Shown here one piece after another: positions 55,247 through 64,000 of a stretch of 64,000 bases of DNA; positions within the stretch are counted from its first letter, which is position 1, and each line of letters begins with the position of its first letter. Made by a program: the position numbers and the translations under genes. The notes beneath the pieces were generated by a model, which was not told where the DNA came from, made no database searches, and worked only from the letters and a program-made list of their open reading frames with translations. Origin of the DNA: Nocardia blacklockiae (GTDB lineage: Bacteria > Actinomycetota > Actinomycetes > Mycobacteriales > Mycobacteriaceae); the NCBI RefSeq assembly GCF_015477355.1, contig NZ_JADLRJ010000001.1, forward strand, positions 310,001 through 374,000. The letters are read 5' to 3'.

Positions 55247-55418
55247 GCGCGAAGGTAACTGAGCGTGCCGATGCGCGGGGTGGCATGAGCAGGTCGGCCG
55301 CACGGCGTACCGGCCGGGGTGGCGGTATGAGGGGGAATGGTCTTCGGCGGGTCGGCGGGGGTGGCGGCGAGGCGCTGCGATCGGGGCGTGGAAAGCGCTG
55401 TGGCACAAGGGGTTCAGG

Positions 55419-56576
55419 ATGCGGAAGGTAGCTGTTGTGGGGGCGGGGATGACGCCGTTCGCGGAGCATTTCGCGCTCGGGATCAAGGATCTGCTGCCGA
55501 TGGCGTTCGCGGAGTGCGCGGCCACGGTCGACAAGGGGCTGCGGCCGGCGGAGCTGGAGGCCGCGTGGTTCGGGGCGATGGGCACCACGGACGGGCCGCC
55601 CTCGGGGGTGCTCGCCGACGCGCTGGGCCTGCCCGGGCTCGCGGTGACACACATCGAGAACTCCTGCGCCACCGGCAACGACGCGGTGCGCAACGCGCTG
55701 TTCGCGATCGCGTCCGGCGCGGTGGACGTGGCCTTGGTGATCGGCGCGGACAAACTGCGCGAGACCGCGCAGAAGGACCTGCTCGGCGAGTGGGGCATGC
55801 TGATGCGCGACCCGGCCTGGGACTATCAGCTCGGCCTGTTCGGCCCCGCCGGATTCGCGCTGCACGTCAACCGCTACCTCTACGAATCTCCGGCCACCCG
55901 CGAGCATCTGGCCATGGTGGCGGTGAAGAACCACCGGCACGGCGCCCGTAATCCGAAGGCGCGCTTGCGTTTCGAGATCACCCTGGAGCAGGCGCTGCGG
56001 GCCCCGATCGTGGCGGACCCGCTCGGCGTCTACGACTGCGTGCCGCAGAGCGACGGCGCGGCCGCCCTGGTCCTGGCCGCCGAGGACGTGGTGGACCGCT
56101 ACACCGATCGCCCGGTGTGGATCCGCGGCGTCGGGCTCGGCCTGGATTCGGTGATGCACCAGCACAAGCGGGACATGACCACCTTCCCCGCCACGGTCCG
56201 CGCGGCCCGGGCGGCGTTCGCGATGGCGGGCCTGAGCCCGTCCGACGTCGACGTCGCCGAGGTGCACGACTTCTTCACCGGCATCGAGCTGATCAGCTAC
56301 GAGGACCTCGGCTTCGCCGACCGCTTCGAGGCGCACAAGCTGCTGGAGGCCGGCGTCACGACCGTCGGCGGCAGCCTGCCGGTCAACCCGAGCGGCGGCC
56401 TGAAGTCCAAGGGCCACCCGCCCGGCGCGACGGGCGTGGCCCAGTGCGTCGAGCTGTTCGAGCAACTGCGCGGGACCGCCGGCAACCAGGTCGACGGCGC
56501 GCGAATCGGCTTGGCGCACAACCTCGGCGGGCCCACCGCGGTCTCGGCGGTGACGATCCTGGAAGGGCCGCGCTGA
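55419..56576 (+). CDS. SCPx-type thiolase (lipid-transfer protein family)
   Basis: 385 aa. It retains the nucleophile Cys83 in ENSCATGNDA and the GHP loop in LKSKGHPPGATG, so it should be a working thiolase, unlike its relatives at 48452 and 54071. Other blocks: VYDCVPQSDGAAALVLAA and EVHDFFTGIEL. ATG 55419 lies about 7 bp after AAGGGG. A 172-bp spacer separates it from the previous gene and carries two decoy ATGs in repeated GGGGTGGC contexts (55285, 55327). Cleaves a 3-oxoacyl-CoA with a bulky or branched chain (family knowledge). Confidence 0.92.
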   Translation: MRKVAVVGAGMTPFAEHFALGIKDLLPMAFAECAATVDKGLRPAELEAAWFGAMGTTDGPPSGVLADALGLPGLAVTHIENSCATGNDAVRNALFAIASGAVDVALVIGADKLRETAQKDLLGEWGMLMRDPAWDYQLGLFGPAGFALHVNRYLYESPATREHLAMVAVKNHRHGARNPKARLRFEITLEQALRAPIVADPLGVYDCVPQSDGAAALVLAAEDVVDRYTDRPVWIRGVGLGLDSVMHQHKRDMTTFPATVRAARAAFAMAGLSPSDVDVAEVHDFFTGIELISYEDLGFADRFEAHKLLEAGVTTVGGSLPVNPSGGLKSKGHPPGATGVAQCVELFEQLRGTAGNQVDGARIGLAHNLGGPTAVSAVTILEGPR

Positions 56577-56595
56577 CCGGAGAGGGCCGCGTCGC

Positions 56596-57558
56596 TCAGG
56601 CCGGCGCTTGCGTGCGGACCGCCGGGAATCGGTAGCCGACCAACTCCTCGGAGATCTCCCAGACGCGGCGGGCGTCGTCGGCGCCGCGCAGGCGTGCGTA
56701 CAGCTCCTGCTCGGCGGGCGCGCCGGACAGGTGCCGGAAACCGTTGGGGCCGTAGAGGCGTCCGCCCTCGGCCGCGGGGGAGGTGGCGGCGTAGAGCGCG
56801 GGCAGCAGGGCCGTCTCCACCGTGCCGACCAGGATGCCGCGCGCGGACAGGGCGCGGATGAGCCGCACCAGCACGGTATCGTGGTCGCGGCCGACCTCGG
56901 GACGGGCGGCGAGCAGATTGGTGGGCGTCACCCCCGGATGGGAGAGATTGCTCGTGATGCCCCAGCCCCCGGCGCGGCTGCGCCGGTCGAGTTCGAGACC
57001 GAACAGGCCGAACGCGATCTTCGACTGGCTGTAGGCGCCGTTGCCGTTGTACCTGCGCTCCCACTGGAGATCGTCCCAGTTGATGGCGCGCTCGTCGGCG
57101 GCGATGCTGATCTGCGAGGTGACCCGCGCCCGGCCCGCGCGCAGCAGCGGGAGCAGCCGCGCCACCAGGGCGAAATGCCCGAGGTGGTTGGTGCCGAACT
57201 GCAACTCGAAGCCGTCTTTCGTGGTCTGCCGCGCGGGCGGCGTCATCACCCCGGCGTTGTTCACGAGGAAGTGGATCGGCCTGCCCTCCTCGGCGAGCCG
57301 GTCCGCCAGAGCCGCGACGGACGCCAGTGAGGACAGGTCCAGATCACGCAGCGAGACGCGGGCATCCGGGTGCAGCGCAAGGATTTTCGCGACGGCCGCC
57401 TCGCCCTTGGCCGGATTGCGGACGGGCATGACGACCTCCGCGCCCGCCCCCGCGAGCCGGGTCGCCAGGCCCAGGCCGACGCCGTCGCTCGCGCCGGTGA
57501 CCACGGCGAGCTTGCCGGTGAGATCGGGCACCGCGATGTCCGGTGTGGTTCGTGCCAT
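56596..57558 (-). CDS. SDR (retinol dehydrogenase/protochlorophyllide reductase-like)
   Basis: 320 aa from ATG 57558, 7 bp after GGGAG; ATG 57573 is a weaker alternative. Motifs: [18 protein letters not shown], the [13 protein letters not shown] helix typical of this long-SDR group, YSQSK (Tyr/Lys) and [11 protein letters not shown]. Unlike the compact SDRs in this window it has the ~60-residue C-terminal tail. Divergent from a TetR gene with two operators between, so probably its main target. Convergent with the thiolase (19-bp gap). Confidence 0.91.
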   Translation of the reverse strand: MARTTPDIAVPDLTGKLAVVTGASDGVGLGLATRLAGAGAEVVMPVRNPAKGEAAVAKILALHPDARVSLRDLDLSSLASVAALADRLAEEGRPIHFLVNNAGVMTPPARQTTKDGFELQFGTNHLGHFALVARLLPLLRAGRARVTSQISIAADERAINWDDLQWERRYNGNGAYSQSKIAFGLFGLELDRRSRAGGWGITSNLSHPGVTPTNLLAARPEVGRDHDTVLVRLIRALSARGILVGTVETALLPALYAATSPAAEGGRLYGPNGFRHLSGAPAEQELYARLRGADDARRVWEISEELVGYRFPAVRTQAPA

Positions 57559-57586
57559 GGCGAGGGCTCCCATCCGATAGCCGTTC

Positions 57587-57624
57587 TGACACCTGTCAGA
57601 TTAGGCGTATTCTGACAGGTGTCA
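57587..57624. promoter_or_regulatory. Paired TGACA-N2-TGTCA operators of the TetR/SDR promoter
   Basis: TGACACCTGTCA at 57587-57598 and TGACAGGTGTCA at 57613-57624. Each is a 5+5 dyad, and each is also the reverse complement of the other. Centres are 26 bp apart. They fill the divergent promoter region and are the likely sites of the adjacent TetR protein. Confidence 0.75.
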
Positions 57625-57672
57625 AGCGGGCCGCGGGCGGGCCCGGAACGGAATATCGGGAGAATGCGGGGC

Positions 57673-58326
57673 ATGGCGGTGCGGAAGTCGGTGCGAGGAG
57701 CGGGGCGGCCCGGGGCGGGCACGCGGCCGGTGCCGTCCGAGGCCGAGATCGTGCGGCGCGGCATCGAGGCCTTCGCCGAACTCGGCTACGACGGGACCTC
57801 GGTGCGGGAACTCGCGCGCCGGCTCGGCGTCAGCCACAACTTCATCACCGACCGCTACGGTTCCAAGGCCAACTTCTGGCGGACCGTGGTGGACGCGGCG
57901 CTCGCGGGCGACCAGCGCGAGCGCGCCCGACTGCTGGCGGCCGACTTGGACGACGCCGCGCGGGTGCGGGCCGTGATCACCCACTTCTATCGGGCCGCCG
58001 TCGAGACGCCGCTGCTCGGGCGTCTGCTCGCCGACGAATTCGCCCGCGAGTCCGAGCGCCTGGACTACCTGTACGACAACTACGTGGGCCCGACGCTGGA
58101 CCCGATGATCCCGGCCCTCGACCGGCTCATGGCGGCGCGACGCATGCCCGCCGTGCCGCTGGACGTGCTGTTCTTCGCCGTGATCAGCCCCGTCGCCGCG
58201 CTGGTCCAACTGCCGCTCGCGCAGCGGCTCGGCCGGACCGCGCCGGTCACCCGGGAAAGCCAGGAGCGCACTGCGCGCGCCCTCGCCGAGTTGATCGTGA
58301 CGGGGTTGCTGGGCCGGGAGAGCTGA
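57673..58326 (+). CDS. TetR-family transcriptional regulator
   Basis: 217 aa from ATG 57673, about 9 bp after GGGAGA; ATG 57664 sits too close to it, and GTG 57619 lies inside an operator. HTH: AEIVRRGIEAFAELGYDGTSVRELARRLGVSHNFITDRYGSKANFW (in part). Residues 1-20 are a basic Gly/Arg-rich arm. The C-terminal domain is a regular helical TetR ligand domain with no recognised ligand signature. Probably represses itself and the divergent SDR. Confidence 0.9.
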   Translation: MAVRKSVRGAGRPGAGTRPVPSEAEIVRRGIEAFAELGYDGTSVRELARRLGVSHNFITDRYGSKANFWRTVVDAALAGDQRERARLLAADLDDAARVRAVITHFYRAAVETPLLGRLLADEFARESERLDYLYDNYVGPTLDPMIPALDRLMAARRMPAVPLDVLFFAVISPVAALVQLPLAQRLGRTAPVTRESQERTARALAELIVTGLLGRES

Positions 58327-58527
58327 CCGCCGCGATCCGTGCGATCGAACGCCCTCGACAGCGAAAGGTTATGGCGGAGTGCGCGTTCCGGGTTTCGTGC
58401 GAGGGAGTGGCCGCGACCTGGTCGAGTGAGAGTCTTGCGTGTCGCAGTGGCGGCCGATAACGTGCCTCACCGACGATCGGCCTTGGTGTCCGAGTGGGCA
58501 TCTCCGCTCTCACAAGAAGGAGCCTCC

Positions 58528-59541
58528 GTGCGAGCCTCGGTACGGATTGCGGCGGTATGCCTTGCGGCGGCACTGTTCTCGTTCGCGACGGTGGTGGCGC
58601 GCGCCGACGAGCCGGACGCCTGCCGCTCCTTCGCCGTGCCGGTGCCGCAGGGGCAGCTGGCCGCGACGCTGTGCCGGCCCGCGGGCGGACCGGCCGACAC
58701 GGTCATGGTGCTGATGTCGGGGTCCAATTACAACGGGGCGTACTGGGATTTCGCGTATCAGCCGGAGACCTACAACTTCCGGCAGGCGATGAACCGCGCC
58801 GGTTACGCCACACTCGTCGTGGACCGGCTCGGCACCGGCGCCAGCACCCGGCCGCCCGCGCTCTCGCTGACGGCCTCGGCCACCGCCGACGCCCTGCACC
58901 GCATCGTGCAGGGTCTGCGGCAGGGCCTGGCCGGCGCCGAGCCGTTCCGGAAGGTCGTCACCGTCGGCCACTCGCTGACCTCGGGAACCTCGGTGATGGA
59001 GGCCAGCGCCCACCACGACGTCGACGGCGTGGTGCTGACCGGGTACTCGCACTCGCTGAACATCGGCGAGACCCTCGGCGTCATCTCCACCTACCACCGA
59101 GCCGTCGACGAACCCGAATTCGCCGGCCGCGGTTACGATTCCGAGTATCTCGTCTCGCGTCCCGGCACTCGCCTGCACGACTTCTACGCGCCGGACGATG
59201 TCGATCCCGAGGTCCTCGCGCTCGACGAGAAGACCAAGGAGGCCTTCTCCCTCACCGAGTATCCCGACGGGCTGCTGTCCACCCTCCCGGGCATGTCCGG
59301 TCTCATCGACGCCCCGGTCCTCATCGTCGACGGCGGCCTGGACCGGCTGTCGTGCGGCGTCGGCTACGCGGTGTGCGCGAGTTCGGAGACGCTGCGCGCC
59401 GCGGAGGCGCCGTACTTCGGCCCGGCCGCGCGCCTGGAGGCCTTTGTGCTCCCCGGCAGCGGGCACGCCGTCAACCTCGCGCGTAACACCGTCGACTACC
59501 AGCGGGCAGTCATCGACTGGGCGAAGACGACCGTCGGATAG
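58528..59541 (+). CDS. Secreted alpha/beta-hydrolase
   Basis: 337 aa; GTG 58528 after AAGGAG. Signal peptide at residues 1-27 (VRASVRIAAVCLAAALF... ending ARA). Nucleophile in VGHSLTSG, candidate acid in VDGGLDRLS, His in GSGHAVN. Four cysteines in the mature part may form disulfides. Exported or cell-wall esterase/lipase-like enzyme; it could release an acid from an external ester before uptake (inference). In 58327-58527 I see no gene. Convergent with the ligase gene only 6 bp away. Confidence 0.88.
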   Translation: MRASVRIAAVCLAAALFSFATVVARADEPDACRSFAVPVPQGQLAATLCRPAGGPADTVMVLMSGSNYNGAYWDFAYQPETYNFRQAMNRAGYATLVVDRLGTGASTRPPALSLTASATADALHRIVQGLRQGLAGAEPFRKVVTVGHSLTSGTSVMEASAHHDVDGVVLTGYSHSLNIGETLGVISTYHRAVDEPEFAGRGYDSEYLVSRPGTRLHDFYAPDDVDPEVLALDEKTKEAFSLTEYPDGLLSTLPGMSGLIDAPVLIVDGGLDRLSCGVGYAVCASSETLRAAEAPYFGPAARLEAFVLPGSGHAVNLARNTVDYQRAVIDWAKTTVG

Positions 59542-59547
59542 TGACGG

Positions 59548-60969
59548 TCAGCGCAGCCGGTCCTTCATCACCTTGCCGGTGGCGTTGAGCGGGAGTTCGT
59601 CGAGGAAGCGCACCGAACGCGGAACCTTGAAGCCCGCCATGCGATTTCGGCACCAGGCGATGAGTTCGCGCTCGGTGAGGGTGCCGCGCTTGACCACGTA
59701 GGCGCGGCCGACCTGGCCCAGGCGCTCGTCCGGGACGCCCACGACCGCCGCCTGGACGACCGCGGGGTGTTCCAGGAGGAAGCCCTCGATCTCGGCGGGG
59801 TAGGCGTTGAAGCCGCCGACGATGAACATGTCCTTCTTGCGGCCGGTGATGATCAGGCGGCCCTCGGGGTCGAGCCGCCCCAGATCGCCGGTGTGCAGCC
59901 AGCCGTCGGCGTCGATCGCCGCGGCGGTGGCCTCCGGGTCGTCGAGGTAGCCCTGCATGACGCTGTACCCGCGGATGAGGATCTCGTCGTCGCCGGCGAT
60001 GCGCACCTCGACGCCCTCGCAGGGCTGCCCGGCGGTGGTGGCGATCTGCTCGAAGGTGTCGCCGGGGCGCGACGCGGTGGCGGTGCCGGCCTCGGTGAGC
60101 CCGTAGCCGGTCATGATCGACCGGAACGGCAGTTCCTCGCGCACCCGCCGGATCAGCTCCACCGGGATGTCCGCCGCGCCGGTGACCGCCGCCCGCAGCG
60201 ACGACAGGTCGTGCTCGCCCCGGGCCGCGAGCAGCGAGTGGTAGAGCGTGGGCGGCCCGGGCAGCATGGTGATCCGTTCCCGCGCAACGAGTTCCAGCAC
60301 CCGATCCACGTCGAACACCGGGACCGGGAGCATGGTCGCGCCGCGGATCAGCGACGAGATCAGCCCCGCCTTGTAGCCGAAGGTGTGGAAGAACGGGTTG
60401 ACGAGCAGATAGCGGTCGCCCGCCCGCAGGTCGGCCAGATCGCACCACTCGGCGTAGAGGCGAAGGGTCTGTGCGTGATTCATCATCACGCCCTTGGGCC
60501 GGCCGGTGGTGCCCGAGGTGTAGACGATGTCGGCGATGTCGGTGCCCGCCAGCTCCGCCTCGAAAGGCGTTCCGCTGCCGAGGAAATCGGATTTCAGGTC
60601 GATCACCGGCACCCCGGCGGTGTACTCGGCGCCCAGGAAACCCTGTTGCACCAGTACGAGTTTCGCGCCGCTGCGGCCGATGACGTCGGCGGCCTCCGCG
60701 GCCTTGAGCCGCGTATTCACCGGCACCAGTACCGCGCCCGCGGTGAGCGCGCCGAAGGCGGCGACGATCCACTCCGCCGAATTGGGCGCCCACACCGCGA
60801 CCCGGTCGCCCGTGCCGATCCCGGTCGCGGCGAAGGCGCCCGCGGCCCGGCGCACCCGATCGGCGAGTTCGCGGAAACTCCAGCGGATCTCACCGTCGAC
60901 GACCGCTTCGGCCGCGCCGAAGCGGTCGGCGGTGCTCAGGACCATCTCCGGGATGGTCTGCCAGCTCAT
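59548..60969 (-). CDS. Acyl-CoA ligase, FadD3-like
   Basis: 473 aa, ATGA overlap with the amidohydrolase gene. Motifs: VYTSGTTGRPKGVM (A3), GYGLTEAG (A5), WLHTGDLG and Lys in NATGKVMKDRL (A10). Segments such as LPGPPTLYHSLL, FGYKAGL and VMQGYLDDPEATAAAIDADG recall mycobacterial FadD3, which activates the CD-ring propionate left from steroid rings. That likeness is from memory, and the protein is ~30 residues shorter. A bulky alicyclic acid is a reasonable substrate guess. Confidence 0.9.
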   Translation of the reverse strand: MSWQTIPEMVLSTADRFGAAEAVVDGEIRWSFRELADRVRRAAGAFAATGIGTGDRVAVWAPNSAEWIVAAFGALTAGAVLVPVNTRLKAAEAADVIGRSGAKLVLVQQGFLGAEYTAGVPVIDLKSDFLGSGTPFEAELAGTDIADIVYTSGTTGRPKGVMMNHAQTLRLYAEWCDLADLRAGDRYLLVNPFFHTFGYKAGLISSLIRGATMLPVPVFDVDRVLELVARERITMLPGPPTLYHSLLAARGEHDLSSLRAAVTGAADIPVELIRRVREELPFRSIMTGYGLTEAGTATASRPGDTFEQIATTAGQPCEGVEVRIAGDDEILIRGYSVMQGYLDDPEATAAAIDADGWLHTGDLGRLDPEGRLIITGRKKDMFIVGGFNAYPAEIEGFLLEHPAVVQAAVVGVPDERLGQVGRAYVVKRGTLTERELIAWCRNRMAGFKVPRSVRFLDELPLNATGKVMKDRLR

Positions 60970-62162
60970 ACCTTCAGCAGCCGCGCCAGGTTGCCGCCCA
61001 TGATCTTGGCCTGGTTCTCCAGCGGCATGTCCTTGATCTCGTGGATGTAGCGCGCCGGCTCGGCCAGGCCCTCCGGATGCGGCCAGTCGGAACCGAACAG
61101 CACGTGGTCGGCGCCCATGACCTGCGACAGCCGCTCCAGGTCCTCCTCCCAGAACGGGCTGACGTAGAGGCTCTGCTTGATGGCCTCGATCGGGTCGCGG
61201 AAGCCGAAGCCCTCCGGCGCCTTCTTGTACACGTCCGACAGCTGCTGCAACAGCGGCTCCAGCCACGCCGAGCCGTTCTCGATCACCGCGATCTTCAACT
61301 CCGGGAACCGATTCAGCGCGCCGTGGCACACCCAGGAGGCCACCGCGTCGGTGACCGGCCGCCACTGGTTGGTCATGGCGAAGGTGTTGGTCTGGAACGG
61401 CAGCATCTCCAGGTTGTTGCCGTCCCACTCCGCGTCGAAGCGCGAGTAGCCGCTGTCCGAGGAGTGCATGGTGACCAGCACGTCCAGCTCCACGACCCGC
61501 TTCCAGAACGGATCGAACTCCGGCAGCGCGAACGAGCGCAGGCCCTTGAAGCCGGGCACCGGCGCCGGGCGCACCAGAATGGCCTTGGCGCCGTGTTCGA
61601 CCACGGCCCAGTTCAATTCGTCGATCGCGCGCTCGACGATCGGCAGCGTGATCACCGGGACGGTGAAGATGCGCCCGGAATGCACGAAGCTGCCGTCCTG
61701 GCCCCAGTCGTCGAGCATCCAGCGGTTCAGCGACTCGATCACCGCGTGGATCAGCTCGGGGTGGTGGCGCATGCGCTCCTCGACCAGGCTGGCCAGGGTC
61801 GGGAACATCAGGGCGCGCTGCAACTGGAGGTCGTCCATGACCTTCAGCCGGGCCTCCGGGTTGCGGAAGGCGTCGATCGCCTTCATCGACTTGCCGAAGA
61901 TCTCCCGGCGGCTCTTGCCCTCCGGGTTGCCGTGCTTGAAGTACTCCTCCATGGCGCCGGGCCGGGCGACGACCTCGAAGGTGGGGTTGGGGATGTACTC
62001 GCTGATCTGGCCGAGCACCGCGATCTTGGTGCGGCCGTTGATCTCGACGTACTGGATCGCCCCCTCGTACTCCTTGGGCAGGTGCCGGGTGAGCGCTTCC
62101 TTGGTCTCGTAGAGATGGTTGTCCGCGTCGAAGAGCTGGTAGGGCAGCTCGACCTTCGTCAT
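60966..62162 (-). CDS. Amidohydrolase 2 (ACMSD-like) family protein
   Basis: 398 aa TIM-barrel protein. The N-terminal metal motif reads FDADNHLYE, in which Asp/His stand where other members have HxH. Later blocks: ITLPIVERAI, VTMHSSDSGYS (His), VCHGALNRFPELKIAVIENG, and the terminal GSDWPHPEG with the conserved Asp. The family includes decarboxylases and lactone or ring hydrolases that do not cut amides. Start ATG 62162, 23 bp from operator B6. Coupled to the FadD3-like ligase downstream, so its product may be the acid that ligase activates. Confidence 0.88.
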   Translation of the reverse strand: MTKVELPYQLFDADNHLYETKEALTRHLPKEYEGAIQYVEINGRTKIAVLGQISEYIPNPTFEVVARPGAMEEYFKHGNPEGKSRREIFGKSMKAIDAFRNPEARLKVMDDLQLQRALMFPTLASLVEERMRHHPELIHAVIESLNRWMLDDWGQDGSFVHSGRIFTVPVITLPIVERAIDELNWAVVEHGAKAILVRPAPVPGFKGLRSFALPEFDPFWKRVVELDVLVTMHSSDSGYSRFDAEWDGNNLEMLPFQTNTFAMTNQWRPVTDAVASWVCHGALNRFPELKIAVIENGSAWLEPLLQQLSDVYKKAPEGFGFRDPIEAIKQSLYVSPFWEEDLERLSQVMGADHVLFGSDWPHPEGLAEPARYIHEIKDMPLENQAKIMGGNLARLLKV

Positions 62163-62184
62163 GGAATCCTCCTTGTCGTTCTAT

Positions 62185-62199
62185 GAGAATGTTATTCTC
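62185..62199. promoter_or_regulatory. Operator-like site B6, perfect GAGAAT-N3-ATTCTC
   Basis: GAGAAT-GTT-ATTCTC, 22 bp upstream of the amidohydrolase start and immediately past the stop of the preceding ligase gene on the same strand. It suggests an internal promoter within the minus-strand series. Confidence 0.72.
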
Positions 62200-62200
62200 T

Positions 62201-63748
62201 TCAATAGTGAGCCGCAATGCCTTCGCGGCGGGCCGCCGCCAGGTCCCGGCGGACCACGAACTTCTGGATCTTGCCGCTGGCCGTGCGCGGGAAATCGGCG
62301 ACGACGTGCACGTGTTCGGGCCACTTCTGCTTGGCGGTCCCGGCCGCGGCGAAGTGCGCGCGCAACGCGTCGAGGGTGGGCGCGGCGTGCCCCGGGTGCA
62401 GGCGCAGCACCGCGGCCGTGCGCTCGCCCAGCCGGGCGTCGGGCACGGCCACCGCGATCGCCTCCGCCACGCCGGGCAGGGTCAGCAGCACCTCTTCGAC
62501 CTCGAGCGCGCTGATGTTCTCGCCGCCGCGAATGATCATGTCGGACTTGCGGTCGGTGATGGTCAGGTAGCCGTCGGCGTCCAGGACGCCGATGTCGCCG
62601 GTGTGGTACCAGCCCTCGGCGTCGAAGGCGGCCGCGGTGAGTTCCGGATCGGTGTAGCCCAGGCACAGATCCGGTCCGCGACTGAGGATTTCGCCGTCCG
62701 GCGCGAGCCGCACCTCGACGCCCGGCAGCGCCGTGCCGTCGGTGAACAGCCGCTTGTCCGCCGGCGCGGTGTGGTGGGAGCCGGTGATCGAGGGATGCTC
62801 GGTGCTGCCGTAGGAGCGGTAGACGACGATGCCCAGCGCCGCCAGCCGGGTGGTCACCGCCGCGGGCACCGGCGCGCCGCCGAGCCCCGCGTAGCGCAGG
62901 TAGGGCAGGTGCGCGGGGGTGTAGTCGGGATGGTCGAGCAGGCTGGTCAGGTAGTAGGGCACGCCGCCGCCGACGGTGAGCCCGTCGGAGGTCATCAGGG
63001 CCAGCACCGCGGCCGGGTCCCAGACGTCGGTGAGATTGATCGGCACCCGGTCCAGCACGGGGATGAGCAGGGCGTTGATCATGCCGATGAAGTGGCCCAC
63101 CGGGGCGGCGGTGAGCTGGTCGCCGCGATCGGCGGGATACATGCCGGCCAGCTGCCGCGTCTCGTAGGCGAGCGTGTGATGGCTGTGCAGCACGCCTTTC
63201 GGCGCGCGGGTGGTGCCGGAGGTGTAGGCGACGAGCGCCGGTGCGGCGGGGTCGACGGGCAGTGTGCCGGTCAGCGGTTCGGGATCGAGGAACTCCTCGA
63301 AGTCGCGGCCGACCACCGCGACGAGCGGGATGTGCTCGTGCAGGTCGGCGAGGTCGGGGCGGTCGGTGGTGACGAAGACCTCGGGGCGCGCCGCGTCCAG
63401 GATGTAGCCGAGTTCCTTGCGGCCGTAGAAGTGCACGATCGGCACCACCACGGTGCCCAGGAACGCCGACGCCCAGAAGACCGCCGCGGCCTCCATCCAA
63501 TTGGGCAGCTGGAAGGCGATGGTGTCGCCGGGTTCGACGCCGCGACCGCGCAGGCCGGCCGCCAGCCGCCGCGCCATCCGCTCGACCTCGCCGAACGTGC
63601 CCGACCAGGGCCGGGTGGCGGAATGGATGCGGAAGGCGGTGTCCGGCGCGGCGGCCAGGCCCTCCGCCAGCAGGTCGCCGATCGTCTCGTCGGTCCACCA
63701 GCCCTCGGCCCGGTAGCGCCGGACCAGCTCGAGGGGGATCGTGCGCAT
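62201..63748 (-). CDS. AMP-dependent acyl-CoA ligase
   Basis: 515 aa from ATG 63748, 7 bp after GGGAG; a longer frame to 63778 adds MRPRSDGSST and is not needed. Motifs: AYTSGTTRAPKGVLH (A3 loop), YRSYGSTEHPS (A5), WYHTGDIG and Lys in ASGKIQKFVV (A10). Fourth ligase of the window. Divergent from an enoyl-CoA hydratase across operator B7, so activation and beta-oxidation would be co-induced. Confidence 0.93.
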   Translation of the reverse strand: MRTIPLELVRRYRAEGWWTDETIGDLLAEGLAAAPDTAFRIHSATRPWSGTFGEVERMARRLAAGLRGRGVEPGDTIAFQLPNWMEAAAVFWASAFLGTVVVPIVHFYGRKELGYILDAARPEVFVTTDRPDLADLHEHIPLVAVVGRDFEEFLDPEPLTGTLPVDPAAPALVAYTSGTTRAPKGVLHSHHTLAYETRQLAGMYPADRGDQLTAAPVGHFIGMINALLIPVLDRVPINLTDVWDPAAVLALMTSDGLTVGGGVPYYLTSLLDHPDYTPAHLPYLRYAGLGGAPVPAAVTTRLAALGIVVYRSYGSTEHPSITGSHHTAPADKRLFTDGTALPGVEVRLAPDGEILSRGPDLCLGYTDPELTAAAFDAEGWYHTGDIGVLDADGYLTITDRKSDMIIRGGENISALEVEEVLLTLPGVAEAIAVAVPDARLGERTAAVLRLHPGHAAPTLDALRAHFAAAGTAKQKWPEHVHVVADFPRTASGKIQKFVVRRDLAAARREGIAAHY

Positions 63749-63791
63749 CGTCGAACTCCCGTCGGACCTCGGGCGCAACTCCCGTTACGCT

Positions 63792-63819
63792 ACTCTCCCA
63801 ATTAGAGAACCACATTTCC
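63792..63819. promoter_or_regulatory. Operator-like site B7
   Basis: ACTCTC (63792-63797), 7 bp, GAGAAC (63805-63810), 3 bp, ATTTCC. Same three-half-site layout as B1 and B5. It lies between the divergent ligase and enoyl-CoA hydratase genes. Confidence 0.64.
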
Positions 63820-63836
63820 CAAGGGGAGAACAAGAC

Positions 63837-64000
63837 ATGGTAGAGCTCGAGCTGGACGACGGTCTGGCGGTGGTGACCATCAATCGCCCGCACGCCCGCA
63901 ACGCCATCGCCCCGGACACGATGGACCGGTTGGACGCGGCGATCGATGCCGCCGCCGGGGCCCGGGCCCTCGTGCTCACCGGGGCGGGCGACCGCGCCTT
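63837..64000 (+). CDS. Enoyl-CoA hydratase/isomerase, 3' end outside window
   Basis: Only the first 54 codons are visible, from ATG 63837 about 10 bp after GGGGAG. They read MVELELDDGLAVVTINRP, then HARNAIAPDTMDRLDAAI and LVLTGAGDRAF, matching the first strands of the crotonase fold up to just before the oxyanion-hole FxAGxD. Role in the operon is unknown because it continues past the window. Confidence 0.88.
   Translation, partial: MVELELDDGLAVVTINRPHARNAIAPDTMDRLDAAIDAAAGARALVLTGAGDRA

Overview
The window is high-GC DNA, about 70% by eye, with many GTG and TTG starts, ATGA/GTGA stop-start overlaps and long operons. Its gene families (FadE-, FadD- and Ltp-type CoA enzymes, Rieske oxygenases, MarR/TetR/GntR regulators) point to a mycolic-acid-type actinobacterium. 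Nocardia or Rhodococcus is the best guess, but no ribosomal marker is present to confirm it. Nearly every gene is catabolic. I count 8 acyl-CoA dehydrogenases, 3 enoyl-CoA hydratases, 4 acyl-CoA ligases, 3 CoA-transferases, 2 true thiolases plus 2 cysteine-less thiolase-fold proteins fused to OB domains, 6 SDRs, 3 aldehyde dehydrogenases, 3 Rieske oxygenases, one TauD-type dioxygenase, one Baeyer-Villiger monooxygenase and one P450. I saw no transposase, integrase, tRNA, rRNA or CRISPR array.

Layout. 1-2261 (+): the end of a thiolase/acyl-CoA dehydrogenase operon, followed by a convergent TetR gene. 3185-12735 (+): a ten-gene operon behind a clear promoter and a long dyad. It contains an SDR, a carboxymuconolactone decarboxylase-like protein, two copies of a Rieske oxygenase plus small-partner cassette separated by a TauD-type dioxygenase, an amidohydrolase, an ALDH and an acyl-CoA dehydrogenase. 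12724-14175: a metallo-beta-lactamase-fold hydrolase divergent from a MarR gene. 24064-14247 (-): a seven-gene operon (beta-propeller lactonase-like protein, SDR, Rieske oxygenase, BVMO, SDR, ThDP enzyme, ALDH). 24503-25333: a GntR/FadR-type regulator between two identical 22-bp operator-like sites. 25429-30945 (+): two pairs of acyl-CoA dehydrogenases with an enoyl-CoA hydratase, then a small secreted protein. 35382-31445 and 37825-35502 (-): ligase/hydratase/reductase and ligase/SDR operons. 37938-41136 (+): two CoA-transferases and a hydratase. 43593-41159 (-): an acyl-CoA dehydrogenase pair, divergent from a P450-ferredoxin operon. 51103-45258 (-): SDR, ferredoxin, a DUF35-Ltp2-like fusion, an alpha/beta-hydrolase, DoxX and two HIBADH-like dehydrogenases. 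51379-56576 (+): ALDH, CoA-transferase, an HMGS-like/OB fusion and an SCPx-type thiolase. 56596-59541: SDR divergent from TetR, then a secreted hydrolase. 63748-59548 (-): ligase, amidohydrolase and a FadD3-like ligase. 63837 to the end: start of an enoyl-CoA hydratase.

How it may work together (inference): hydroxylation by Rieske, TauD and P450 enzymes, oxidation of alcohols by SDRs, Baeyer-Villiger insertion to a lactone, lactone opening, CoA activation and beta-oxidation or retro-aldol side-chain removal would dismantle a bulky alicyclic, terpenoid-like or steroid-like acid. The substrate cannot be read from the sequence. Two operator-like motifs tie the operons together. One is an ATCCT-N4-AGGAT site (three copies, probably the GntR protein's). 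The other is built on GAGAAT-N3-ATTCTC (seven loci, regulator unknown).
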